Positions 1 to 7,671 are shown, counted from the stretch's first letter. The stretch is DNA of 47,865 bases from CAIOYC01 sp038327995 (GCA_038327995.1 JBBQLP010000020.1:1-47865); one strand, 5' to 3'. Numbers and translations are program-made. The notes: a model not told the origin generated them from the letters alone.

Positions 1-139
1 CGCTACTATGGCGTCCAGCCGGACCCGGTTGGCAGCGCTTACGTCAATGCAGATGCCTGTTCGCATCCCCCAGACTCGCACTGCCTCAAGACCAAGGGAA
101 TCCCCACCGGGACTCAATCGTCGGATTTAGACCACTAGG
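1..139 (+). repeat. Terminal inverted repeat, left copy (probable IS end)
   Basis: Bases 1-139 are identical to the reverse complement of 47725-47863. Reading rightwards, a frame is open from the first base to a TAG at 134-136, only three bases before the identity stops, so this may be the 3' end of an element-borne gene; I do not recognise the 45 visible residues. The identity stops exactly where the K+ channel gene resumes its expected sequence, so the inner edge is a junction. The junction carries CTAG. This is compatible with a TA-targeting IS630-like element, but the family is not established from 139 bases. Confidence 0.85.
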
Positions 140-777
140 AGATCGGCCGCCCAGAGCTCCCAGGCTCGCAAGATGTCATCGACCTTGTCGAGGCCCCCGC
201 TTTCCGCGTGGCGAACCAATAGGGTCGTGGCCGTCGGCGGCGATCCCGCGCGCGCGTCCAACTGCAGGACGTGGGCCTCGCGGCGCGAAAAGAGCTGATA
301 GAGAACCGGCAGGTAGCCAATGACAACCGCCATCAAACCGAAACCAACGCCAGCTTCGACGACTGCGACCACGCGGGCGGTACCGGTATGCGGCACTACA
401 TCCCCATAGCCTAGGGTGAAGAATGTGGCGCCGCTCATGTAGGCCTGTTCGCCGAAGTCCGAGGCTAGGGTTCGGCCGCCCAGATGTTGGGCCCACCACT
501 GGATGAGAGCGAAGGCAAAGATGAGCGCGGACGCCCAGATCGCGAACAAGATCATCATAGACAGCGCGCCGAAGATGCTGAGGAACCGTTCCCGCCGGCC
601 GCCAGCAGGCCAGGCATGCGCGGCCGTCGTCCAGATTGCCCACGTTACTCGAAAATACAGGCGCACCATGCGCAGCCGACGCTGCACGCGCCGCGGAAGC
701 AGCATCACCTCAAAAGCGTCCTGGAGCACTAAAGCGAGGATGAGTAGGCCAAGGACAAGCGCCACATATTTCGACAT
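127..777 (-). CDS. Two-TM potassium channel family protein, C-terminally truncated
   Basis: This is a pore-loop K+ channel of the Ion_trans_2 type. The 216 residues contain a first membrane segment (about 4-27), a second (about 68-94), the pore with selectivity filter TLGYGD at 121-126, and a third hydrophobic helix (about 135-160). It would sit in the inner membrane and conduct K+. In relatives as I recall them, the cytosolic part continues well beyond the WELWAADLL segment for some 100-150 residues. Here the frame enters the terminal repeat right after ADLL and ends in VV-stop, so codons 214-216 come from the repeat. The gene therefore looks cut by an insertion, and whether the remaining channel works is unknown. 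The start is ATG at 775-777. Confidence 0.85.
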   Translation of the reverse strand: MSKYVALVLGLLILALVLQDAFEVMLLPRRVQRRLRMVRLYFRVTWAIWTTAAHAWPAGGRRERFLSIFGALSMMILFAIWASALIFAFALIQWWAQHLGGRTLASDFGEQAYMSGATFFTLGYGDVVPHTGTARVVAVVEAGVGFGLMAVVIGYLPVLYQLFSRREAHVLQLDARAGSPPTATTLLVRHAESGGLDKVDDILRAWELWAADLLVV

Positions 778-993
778 GATCTCGATTTCCGGCCCGGCAA
801 GGACGACCGCCCCTGAGGAGTTGAACGCAAAAAGGAACTCGGCCCGGTTCAGCCTGACAGTTTCTCGACCCTTGGGGAACGCACATCCGCCCAGCGCGCT
901 CCAAGTCTAGGCGTTGCCCGATTAACCCGCGGGCACTGCTCGCAACACCGCTCCACCCCGGCAGACGCCGCCCGCCTCCAAAGGACTTCAAGC
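778..993. other. Intergenic region between divergent K+ channel and lipid kinase genes
   Basis: There is no supportable gene here. On the + strand GGAAC (876-880), 16 bases and CGCT (897-900) resemble the alphaproteobacterial general-stress sigma (EcfG) promoter GGAAC-N16/17-CGTT. It would fire towards the lipid kinase about 90 bases downstream. Confidence 0.4.
876..900 (+). promoter_or_regulatory. Candidate EcfG-type stress promoter
   Basis: GGAAC at 876-880 and CGCT at 897-900 are separated by 16 bases. One base of the -10 element differs from CGTT. It is a weak call based on motif and orientation only. Confidence 0.25.
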
Positions 994-1866
994 TTGGAAA
1001 ATATGGAACACGCGTTGCGGGGCCCGGTCATCGCCGTCCTCAACACGGGAAGCGGCAGCTGCGACGACACCTCGGCGGACCACGCGAAAGCCGTCTTCGC
1101 TGAAGCTGGCCTTGCGCACGCCGAGATCGTCCCCGTCGATCCTGCAGGCCTCGACGCCGCGCTCGACACCGCCGTCTCCAAAGCCAAGGTCTTGGTAGTC
1201 TTGGGCGGTGACGGCACGATCGGGACCGCAGCGACCAAATGCGGAGAAAATGGCCCACTGCTCATTCCCTTGCCGGGCGGCACTATGAACATGCTCCCCA
1301 AGGCGCTCTACGGAAATTTGTCGTGGCAGGAGGCGCTGGCGGCGACGCTCGCTAAACCAAAACTGCAAAAAGTCAGCGGCGGCGAGGTAGGCGGCCATCG
1401 CTTCTATTGCGCTGCTATCCTCGGCGCCCCCTCGCTTTGGGCGGATGCGCGCGAAGCGGTGCGTGGGGGCCACTTGCTTGAGGCTGCTCAAAAGGCCGTG
1501 ACCGCCACGCGCCGGAGTCTTACTGACGCGGTTCAGTATAACTTCGGCGACGTCTCGGGATCGGCGGAGGCCGTGGCTATCATCTGCCCGCTGATCTCGG
1601 AGGCGATGGACCCGGATGAGCTTGCCTTAGAGGCGGTCGCGCTTGACCCAACGACTGCCGCGGGGCTGTTCGGGCTTGCGTTCCACGCAGCGTACGACGG
1701 ATGGCGCAACGACCCTTCAGTGACGCGCGTCAAAGCAAGAAAGGTGGTGGTCGAAGGGCATGGCGCCATACCTGCGATCCTGGACGGCGAAAAGGTCCGC
1801 ACGGGCCGCATAGCGGTGGTGACGTTTTTGCCGGTGGCCTTCCGCGCTATCGTACCGGAAACCTAG
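994..1866 (+). CDS. Diacylglycerol kinase family lipid kinase
   Basis: The 290-residue protein has the hallmarks of the DAGK catalytic / YegS-BmrU family. It has an N-terminal segment reading VIAVLNTGSG, the nucleotide loop GGDGT at 71-75, and PLPGGTMN at about 92-99. The C-terminal beta-rich domain is of the kind that packs over the active site. The family phosphorylates a lipid hydroxyl (diacylglycerol or similar) with ATP at the inner face of the membrane; the substrate here is unknown. The start is uncertain: TTG at 994 follows AAGGACT at 981-987 at a good distance, and an in-frame ATG lies at 1003. It converges with the catalase gene and has no operon partner. Confidence 0.85.
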   Translation: MENMEHALRGPVIAVLNTGSGSCDDTSADHAKAVFAEAGLAHAEIVPVDPAGLDAALDTAVSKAKVLVVLGGDGTIGTAATKCGENGPLLIPLPGGTMNMLPKALYGNLSWQEALAATLAKPKLQKVSGGEVGGHRFYCAAILGAPSLWADAREAVRGGHLLEAAQKAVTATRRSLTDAVQYNFGDVSGSAEAVAIICPLISEAMDPDELALEAVALDPTTAAGLFGLAFHAAYDGWRNDPSVTRVKARKVVVEGHGAIPAILDGEKVRTGRIAVVTFLPVAFRAIVPET

Positions 1867-1983
1867 GCGGCATTGCCTTGCAACGACGCCGTTGCGGCGG
1901 GCGAGCCCTCGCCAACATCAGCAAGGTCTGATGTGTGCCGGCTTCGGGGAGGGAGAGTTGGATCAACGGTGAGATTATAACCG
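1867..1983. other. Convergent intergenic gap (lipid kinase / catalase)
   Basis: These 117 bases lie between two convergent stops. No hairpin followed by a T-run was seen. Confidence 0.4.
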
Positions 1984-4080
1984 TCAGGCGAGCATGCGTA
2001 CCCTGGACTCCCGGTCCCACTGGCGGGTCCGGGCTGAGGGCAGGAACGCCTCGGGTCCCGCAGCCAGGTCGACGATCCCGGCGTCGGAGACGACCCCGGC
2101 CCTGTCCAGCAGCGGCTGAGCCTCGGCAGTGTGGCCGATCGCTTTCAGGTGGATGAAGGCGTTGGAGACGAAGTCGATCGCGGCGCTGTCGGTGAGCAGT
2201 TTGGCGCAGCCCTCCTTCGACACAACCAGGGCCACGGCGTCGAAAATTACCGACGGCGACCCGGCCAACTGACCATCGGCCTTTAGCAGCTTGCCGCTCT
2301 TGAGCGTGACACCGCCGATCTTAGGGGCGAGGATCTTGACGCTCGCGCCCTCGGCCTCGGCGGCTTTGCGGACTGCCTTGATAACGGCGCCGTCGGCGCC
2401 GTCGGTGACTAAGATCCCGACCGAGCGGCCCTTGAGGATATCGGGATATTTGCCGACAATGCGAAGCGCTGGCGATAGCTTCATGTCCTGCGGCTCGACA
2501 GCCGGCGCGGACTTTGGCGGGAGCAGCACATTAAGGCCGGCTGCAACCCGAAGCGCGAGTTCCGCGTCGACGTTGCCGAGGTTGGCGAGCACGCGATCAC
2601 GGACGTGATCTAACGCGCATTTGGACAACTCAAAGACCAGGGCGCTTGCCAGGTGGGCCTGCTCAATCGCAGTCTGTGAGCGGAAAAACAAGCGAGCCTG
2701 GCTGTAATGGTCGGCAAAGCTTTCAGCCCGCAGTCGGACTTTGGCGCCGTCGTTGGGGATCTGCGCTGAGCGGAAGCCGCCCTTGGGGTCTTCACGCGGG
2801 CCGCCGATCTCACCAGCCTCCGCGAGGCTGTTGGGCTCGTAGTTGGCGCGGCCCTGGGGGACCTGCATCTGCATGTGTCCGTCGCGTTGCAGATTCTGGA
2901 AGGGACAGCCTTTGGCCTGATTGATTGGGATCTGGTGGAAGTTCACCGTACCCAAGCGCGAGAGCTGGGTGTCCTGATATGAGAATAGGCGACCCTGCAG
3001 CAATGGGTCTTCCGAGAAGTCAATGCCGGGCGGAACATTGGTTGGCAGGAATGCCGCCTGCTCGGTTTCTGCGAAGAAGTTGTCGGGGTTGCGGTCCAGC
3101 ACCATGCGGCCGACGACTTGGATCGGATAGAGTTCCTCAGGGATCAGCTTGGTCGCGTCAAGGATATCGAAGGGAAGCGCATCGGCCTGCACCTGGCTAA
3201 GCAGTTGGACACCGAACTCCCACTCCGGAAACCCGCCGCTTTCGATGGCCTCGTGCAGGTCGCGGCGATGGAAATCTGGGTCGGCGCCGGCGATTTTCAC
3301 CGCTTCATCCCAGCAGGTAGATTGCGTCCCGAGCTTCGGGCGCCAATGGAACTTGACGAAGGTCGGCTCGTCTTTGTCGTTCAATAAGCGGAACGTGTTG
3401 ACGCCGAAACCCTCCATCATTCGAAGCGACCGTGGGATGGCCCGGTCGGACATCGCCCACATGATCATGTGGGTGGCTTCCGGCATCAGCCCGATGAAGT
3501 CCCAGAACGTGTCGTGGGCGCTGGCAGCCTGAGGATAGCCTCGATCAGCCTCCATTTTCACTGCGTGAATCAAGTCGGGAAACTTTATGGCGTCCTGAAT
3601 AAAGAACACCGGCATATTGTTGCCTACCAAATCCCAATTGCCCTCTTTAGTGTAGAGCTTGACCGCGAAGCCGCGGACGTCCCGCGGAGTGTCCACCGAC
3701 CCTGCGCCGCCGGCGACGGTGGAGAAGCGGGTAAAGACCTCCGTCCGAGCCCCCACTTCCGTCAGAACTTTGGCCCTGGTGTATTTGGCGAGTGATTTGG
3801 TGAGCTCGAAATAGCCGTGAGCGGCGGACCCACGGGCGTGGACGATCCGTTCAGGGATTCGCTCGTGGTCGAAGTGCTGGATTTTCTCGCGCAACACGAA
3901 ATCCTCCAGCAGGGAGGGGCCACGCGGACCCCCCTTGAGGGAGTTCTGGTCGTCGCTGATTGGAACGCCGAAGTTAGTGGTGAGGCGGACATCGGGGACA
4001 GCGGCAGTCTGATGGGTTTCGCCTCCAGCGCGTTGGATTGGCTTAGTGGCGTGCGGAGATGCGTCTTTAGATTTGACCAT
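1984..4080 (-). CDS. katE: Large-subunit monofunctional catalase (HPII/KatE type)
   Basis: This haem catalase (2 H2O2 to O2 and 2 H2O) is about 698 residues from MVKSKD, the length of the large-subunit clade with a C-terminal DJ-1/PfpI-like domain. Visible landmarks are the distal His in VHARGSAAHGYF, the active-site Asn in VGNNMPVFFIQD, the proximal Tyr region RLFSYQDTQ, and the C-terminal flavodoxin-like segment starting SVGILVTDGADG. An upstream in-frame ATG at 4137 would add 19 unlike residues, so I prefer the ATG at 4078-4080. There is no signal peptide, so it is cytosolic. It is monocistronic and converges with the lipid kinase. Its upstream region holds a TTGACA inside a small palindrome. 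Confidence 0.95.
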   Translation of the reverse strand: MVKSKDASPHATKPIQRAGGETHQTAAVPDVRLTTNFGVPISDDQNSLKGGPRGPSLLEDFVLREKIQHFDHERIPERIVHARGSAAHGYFELTKSLAKYTRAKVLTEVGARTEVFTRFSTVAGGAGSVDTPRDVRGFAVKLYTKEGNWDLVGNNMPVFFIQDAIKFPDLIHAVKMEADRGYPQAASAHDTFWDFIGLMPEATHMIMWAMSDRAIPRSLRMMEGFGVNTFRLLNDKDEPTFVKFHWRPKLGTQSTCWDEAVKIAGADPDFHRRDLHEAIESGGFPEWEFGVQLLSQVQADALPFDILDATKLIPEELYPIQVVGRMVLDRNPDNFFAETEQAAFLPTNVPPGIDFSEDPLLQGRLFSYQDTQLSRLGTVNFHQIPINQAKGCPFQNLQRDGHMQMQVPQGRANYEPNSLAEAGEIGGPREDPKGGFRSAQIPNDGAKVRLRAESFADHYSQARLFFRSQTAIEQAHLASALVFELSKCALDHVRDRVLANLGNVDAELALRVAAGLNVLLPPKSAPAVEPQDMKLSPALRIVGKYPDILKGRSVGILVTDGADGAVIKAVRKAAEAEGASVKILAPKIGGVTLKSGKLLKADGQLAGSPSVIFDAVALVVSKEGCAKLLTDSAAIDFVSNAFIHLKAIGHTAEAQPLLDRAGVVSDAGIVDLAAGPEAFLPSARTRQWDRESRVRMLA

Positions 4081-4142
4081 GATAGGAATCCCGCCAGGAG
4101 GTTGAGTGTCACGGACTCTAACGCCCCGGGACCACATTGGTC

Positions 4143-4162
4143 GCGTTGGGCTCTGTCAACGC
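4143..4162. promoter_or_regulatory. Inverted repeat GCGTTG-N8-CAACGC upstream of katE
   Basis: GCGTTG (4143-4148) and CAACGC (4157-4162) form a perfect 6-base inverted repeat. On the katE strand it includes TTGACA, a perfect -35 hexamer, about 75 bases before the ATG. It could be an operator overlapping the katE promoter. No clear -10 hexamer was found. Confidence 0.35.
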
Positions 4163-4407
4163 AAGTGCACCGGTTGGTAAGGGGCGGTCGCTAGAGCGAG
4201 GCAATGGCCCGAGCTCGCAGACCCAGGACGTCGTTCTAGCGGTGTAACTCCTCGCCGGAGATCATCCGGCTGGCGGTCATGATGTACGGCAGTGCCTTCG
4301 CTAAGCTGGTCGCATCTTGGACGGCCCAACCTACTGTCGCCCGAGCGCGGCTTGAATGTAGGAAGCCTCAAAGCCGCTGTGATAAAGGCAATAAATACAA
4401 TTGCTTA

Positions 4408-4436
4408 TTGACTTTTTAGTTCAACGTCGCTATAAT
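4408..4436 (+). promoter_or_regulatory. Near-consensus sigma-70 promoter, apparently orphaned
   Basis: TTGACT (4408-4413), a 17-base spacer and TATAAT (4431-4436) form one of the strongest-looking promoters in the window, in AT-rich DNA unlike its surroundings. The predicted start of transcription falls near 4443, exactly at an ATG. That ATG opens only MRYVCLND before a stop. The transcript would then run antisense to the hsdM remnant. Confidence 0.6.
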
Positions 4437-4483
4437 GTGCGCATGCGATACGTCTGTCTCAACGATTGAAAATAGCTGCTGCG

Positions 4484-5004
4484 TCATTCTTCGGGCAACC
4501 CGCCCAGCAAGTCCGCAGCCTCCCTTCCCGCCTCGAACGTCTCAAACGCGTTGTTGATCATATTGCCGAAGCTCGCGGCTTTGGGCGTCTGGACGCGCTG
4601 CTTCTCCCCGCTGGTTTCGTTCGCACGAATGATTGGGTCGGTCCGCTCAACCACGAGCCGAAGCGCAGCTCGTCCACGTGGTCGATGACCTCACGGAGGT
4701 TGTAGCCGCTTTGAATCTTGTTTTTGATCTCGCCGAAAATCTCACCGATTTTGTATTCGATGGTGTCGGGGCCACTGGCCTTCTGTTTGAAGCCGTGCAG
4801 ATAGGGCATCAGCTTCTGGTTGACGAACGCTAGGAGGTCGTCGCCCGTTAGCGTCTTGTTGTGGTCAATCTTGCCGTCCTTAGCCTGCAAGCCCCGAAGA
4901 CGGTGGGCGTCCTCTTTCCAGGTGGCACGAGCCTGGTGTTGGGGATGGCTGGGGATCCGGCAACCACGGCGGGGCTTTTTGAGACGCCAAAACGCGGAAG
5001 GCAT
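4484..5004 (-). pseudogene. Remnant of type I restriction-modification methylase subunit (hsdM)
   Basis: An open frame begins at the ATG at 5002-5004, overlapping the preceding HTH gene by one base (TAATG), and ends at 4558. Its middle contains DDLLAFVNQKLMPYLHGF, TIEYKIGEIFGEIKN and SGYNLREVIDHVDELRF, which closely match the N-terminal helical region of HsdM-type N6-adenine methyltransferases. The next expected part (KHELSxLYE, then the SAM-binding and NPPY motifs) is missing. After ELRFGS the sequence makes sense only in another frame, which runs to a TGA at 4484-4486 and does not resemble HsdM. The first ~40 residues also look non-native. I read this as a deleted, scrambled remnant. It cannot methylate DNA. 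Confidence 0.75.
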
Positions 5005-5186
5005 TACTTGACCCTCCCAATCCGATCGATGAAAGCGTCGATTTCCGATGATAAAAACAGGGTCCGGCGACCGATCTTGACGCGGTGAAGATGCCCGCTT
5101 GCGATAAGCCGATAGATTGTGGTCCGGCCGCAACTCAGCTGTTTTGTCACCGTCGCAAGCCCGACGAGCGTTTTGTAGTTCAACAT
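5004..5186 (-). CDS. AlpA-like helix-turn-helix protein (excisionase-type HTH)
   Basis: This 60-residue protein has a MerR/AlpA-like HTH. VTKQLSCGRTTIYRLIASG gives the helix pair and VKIGRRTLFLSSEIDAFI gives the wing and C-terminal helix, the usual layout of HTH_17 / AlpA proteins on integrated elements. Such proteins act as recombination directionality factors or regulators of the element. It lies beside a tRNA-linked integrase and overlaps the hsdM remnant by one base, so it fits as the element's excisionase or regulator. It appears intact although its integrase partner is frameshifted. Confidence 0.75.
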   Translation of the reverse strand: MLNYKTLVGLATVTKQLSCGRTTIYRLIASGHLHRVKIGRRTLFLSSEIDAFIDRIGRVK

Positions 5187-5379
5187 AATATGGCCTCCTG
5201 AGAGGCCAGCCAGTCCAGCCCCCTAAAGGCCACGAATTATCGGCACATTTTGGCGGGCTGCAACACAATCCAGAATCGCAATTCTTCTTTGAGGCGTAAT
5301 TTTGATTCCAATCGCGCCACTCAGCATGCCTCGGGCGGTTCAGCCTTCCAAGGCTTCAAATCCTCAAATCCTCAAATCC
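5187..5379. other. Short spacer with AT-rich DNA and part of an octamer array
   Basis: No gene is seen here. The upstream region of the HTH gene lies at its left. The octamer array that ends the neighbouring gene starts at 5356. Confidence 0.4.
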
Positions 5380-5402
5380 TCAAATCCTCAAATCCTCAAA
5401 TC
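5356..5402 (+). repeat. Tandem octanucleotide repeat (TCAAATCC, about 5.9 copies)
   Basis: Six near-perfect consecutive copies of TCAAATCC run from 5356 to 5402. On the - strand the unit is GGATTTGA, which supplies the stop codon of the 265-residue gene to its right. Because the unit length is not a multiple of three, every frame meets TGA within three units. Copy-number change would therefore alter the protein end little. Confidence 0.9.
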
Positions 5403-6177
5403 TAGACCAGTAAGTATCATCATCAATATAGTATACCCCATGTTTGGGGAACGTCAAATCACTATGAATAGCTTGACTATCAAGGTATGCCAAATTGTGC
5501 AGCGTGCTAGCCCGGATACGGCGAAATAGCGTTGTTCGTAGTGCTCCGAGATTATCCGATAAACTGACACTCGAATCGTGCGGTCTACCGGCCGGGGTGA
5601 CTACTATAGATTCCAAGTCGGCGATCCCATTGATTAATTCCCCTAGACTGCCGTTCCCCTCACCTGTCAATGCTTCACTTCCTGTCGCGGCCTTCCAAAC
5701 GGAACGCAAACGGTCGACGGTCAAATTGGTCACTGGATCGATCGGACGACCAACGGCGTTCGTTTTCTTTTTGTTAAGTGCCACGATCTTCCTAAGTGAA
5801 TTTAGTATATCTTCTGGGTCAGGCCAAGGAGGGGCAATGAGACCGAGATCCTTCGAGAAATCTCCAATAATTTTGAGATCGTCGCTCGAAAGTCCCTTCA
5901 TTTCTGATATGAGAACCTTCATTGCCTCTATGGTACGACGTCTCGAATTGATCCCGACAACATATCCAGTGTTTCTACTGGTCAAATGTTTTTCTTGGAA
6001 TTCTATAGCTTTACCAACAGTATAACAATACATGATATCATGCAGTATCGCGTATAGACTGACCACAGGTATCAGCACTCCGCCATTGTATTTACTTAAC
6101 AAGCTGGTTCTCTTTTGTTCTAGAGATCTTGTTCCAAAATTTCCATTAACTGTGACCTCTATTGTTAGTTCTGGCAT
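5380..6177 (-). CDS. Hypothetical protein, AT-rich island cargo
   Basis: I do not recognise this 265-residue protein. It has no signal peptide and no clear membrane segment. The central region is charged and helical (EAMKVLISEMKGLSSDDLKI) with a Lys-rich patch (NKKKTNAVGRP), and the C-terminal part ends YYIDDDTYWSRFEDLRI. The last codons and the stop are supplied by the octamer array, so the original end may have been lost. Base composition is clearly more AT-rich than the flanking chromosome and rare codons are common, both signs of transfer. It lies 17 bases downstream of the integrase end on the same strand, a normal place for island cargo. A defence-type role is possible but unsupported. 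Confidence 0.6.
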   Translation of the reverse strand: MPELTIEVTVNGNFGTRSLEQKRTSLLSKYNGGVLIPVVSLYAILHDIMYCYTVGKAIEFQEKHLTSRNTGYVVGINSRRRTIEAMKVLISEMKGLSSDDLKIIGDFSKDLGLIAPPWPDPEDILNSLRKIVALNKKKTNAVGRPIDPVTNLTVDRLRSVWKAATGSEALTGEGNGSLGELINGIADLESIVVTPAGRPHDSSVSLSDNLGALRTTLFRRIRASTLHNLAYLDSQAIHSDLTFPKHGVYYIDDDTYWSRFEDLRI

Positions 6178-6194
6178 TCGGGAAATCTCGCTTG

Positions 6195-7396
6195 CTATTT
6201 AAGTTCCAGACCATGTACCGCCAACAGGTCGGCCCACCATTGCATCATGGTCCTCCGCTCATCTAGCCACTCGGCCGAGTTGTAAGCGGCGCGCACCCCG
6301 TCACGTTCAACGTGAGCTAATTGCCGCTCGATCCAGTCACGATTGAAGTTGTTTTCGTTCAGGATTGTTGAAGCTGTTCCGCGGAATCCGTGAACTGTTG
6401 CTCGGCTGTGGTAGCCCAGCCGGTAAAGGGCATAGATCATGGTGTTTTCCGACATAACGCCCGACCTGGTTGCAGCCGGGAATAGGTACCGGCTTCTCAA
6501 GCCCAACTTTTGGATCGACTTGACCAACGTAACGGATTCGGGAGCGAGGGGAACCAGATGCTCGGTTCGCATTTTCATGCGTTCGGCTGGAATTCTCCAA
6601 AGGGCCTTCTTGCCATCGATCCCCTCAAACTCCGCCCACCCGGGGAACGCAGTTCCGAACTCCGAACGAAGGTCAACATCACTAACATCAGAGCGGCCCG
6701 TGTTAGCGGCTCTCCTTGATACGAATTCACCTTTGTGAGGAAAGACGGCAGGTCGCGCTCTCGCAAGGCTGCGCGATGTTTTTGAGGGGGCGGACTGGTC
6801 AAAGCGTGGACCAACTCCAACGCTGGATTTGTGACGACCAAGCCCTCAGCCTTTGCGAACCGAAAAATGTCTTCAGCGTAGCCGCGCACTCTCCGAGCCG
6901 TCTCAATGGCCTTCCGACTCTCGATAGTACGAAGGGCGGCGAGAATGTCGGCACCTGTGACGTCAATAATCTGGCGTGACCCAAGAGGGTTCAGCAGGTC
7001 CTTTTCAACACGACTCCAAACGCGATCGGCATGCGCTGGCGTCCAAGCGTGCTTTCGCGTTTCAAACCACCGGGCGGCGATTTCCTGGAACGACTTCATC
7101 AGTACGGCTTCCGGCTCTGCGCGAAGCTGGTTTGGCTTCACGCCGGGGTCGGATCCGTCGCGCAGCCGTTCTTTTGCACCTTGGCGCTGGGCGCGAGCCG
7201 CCGACAGGGAGACCCGCGGGTAGGGACCAAACGACAGCGTTTTCTGCTTGCCGTCGAATCGGTAGGCCATCTGCCACAGGCGCGATCCGTTTGCCTTTAC
7301 TTGCAGATAGAGGCCTTCGCCGTCAGTGATTTTGTAGCTTGCACCGGTGGGCTTCGACGCTCTCACGGCCAATTCAGTCAGTTTGCTCGTTGCCAT
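6195..7396 (-). pseudogene. P4-type tyrosine recombinase (integrase), frameshifted
   Basis: The N-terminal part (from MATSKLTELAV at 7396) has the DUF4102-type arm-binding domain, with DGEGLYLQV and LSFGPYPRVSL. A core-binding domain and the first catalytic Arg in TFVRSSELR follow. Just after SELR the frame breaks near 6648-6650. In the next frame the protein continues perfectly (FPGWAEFEG, then MKMRTEHLVPL) to the catalytic HGFRGTAST, QLAHVERD and the Tyr in AAYNSAEW, ending at 6195. Adding one base gives about 400 residues, the normal family length, so a single-base deletion or sequencing error explains the break. It lies just beside a tRNA gene, the classic site for this family. Confidence 0.88.
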
Positions 7397-7418
7397 CGTC
7401 CACTCCAGCGACCGGCTA

Positions 7419-7472
7419 CGATACCAACAAATCCCAGCTTTTTCACCCCCGATACCAACAACGATACCAACA
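7419..7472 (+). repeat. Three direct copies of CGATACCAACA upstream of the integrase
   Basis: CGATACCAACA occurs at 7419-7429, 7450-7460 and 7462-7472, between the integrase start and the tRNA. Position and repetition suggest arm-type integrase or excisionase binding sites. That role is inferred, not shown. Confidence 0.6.
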
Positions 7473-7594
7473 ATCGTTTTGGGTTCACCGCAAACGGCCA
7501 CGAACGCTCACGGCACGTTGATTCGATAACTAATTGTTTTTTGTGTATAACTCGGACATAAGCGACCTTGAGCGGACATCGACAAACAGGAGAC

Positions 7595-7671
7595 TGGTAG
7601 GCCCGGAGGGACTCGAACCCCCAACCAGACCGTTATGAGCGGTCGGCTCTAACCAATTGAGCTACAGGCCC
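7595..7671 (-). tRNA. tRNA with anticodon CAU (tRNA-Ile2 or elongator tRNA-Met)
   Basis: The - strand folds as a 77-nt tRNA. It has a 7-bp acceptor stem (GGGCCTG with CGGGCCT, containing G-U pairs), a D arm, an anticodon arm GACCG-CTCATAA-CGGTC with anticodon CAT, a T arm with TTCGAGT, and an encoded CCA at 7595-7597. It is not the initiator, since it lacks the three G-C pairs at the base of the anticodon stem. Ile2 (lysidine-modified) or elongator Met are the options; I lean to Ile2 from the acceptor stem. It is the likely insertion site of the 4.4-7.6 kb element, whose integrase lies at its 3' side. Confidence 0.93.

Larger units (their letters stand above)
4081..4483. other. Gene-free stretch between katE and the tRNA-linked island
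   Basis: About 400 bases without a supportable gene. It contains the probable katE promoter region with an inverted repeat at 4143-4162 and, near the right edge, a near-consensus sigma-70 promoter facing right (4408-4436). That promoter is followed by an eight-codon open frame at 4443. The left boundary of the integrated element probably lies here. I found no copy of the tRNA 3' end that would mark it. Confidence 0.5.

Noticed and set aside
1984..4137. Catalase start at 4137
   Set aside because: The extra 19 residues do not resemble the family and the ATG at 4078-4080 opens a normal KatE N-terminus.
5356..5402. CRISPR array
   Set aside because: The repeats are eight bases long and contiguous, with no spacers and no cas genes nearby.
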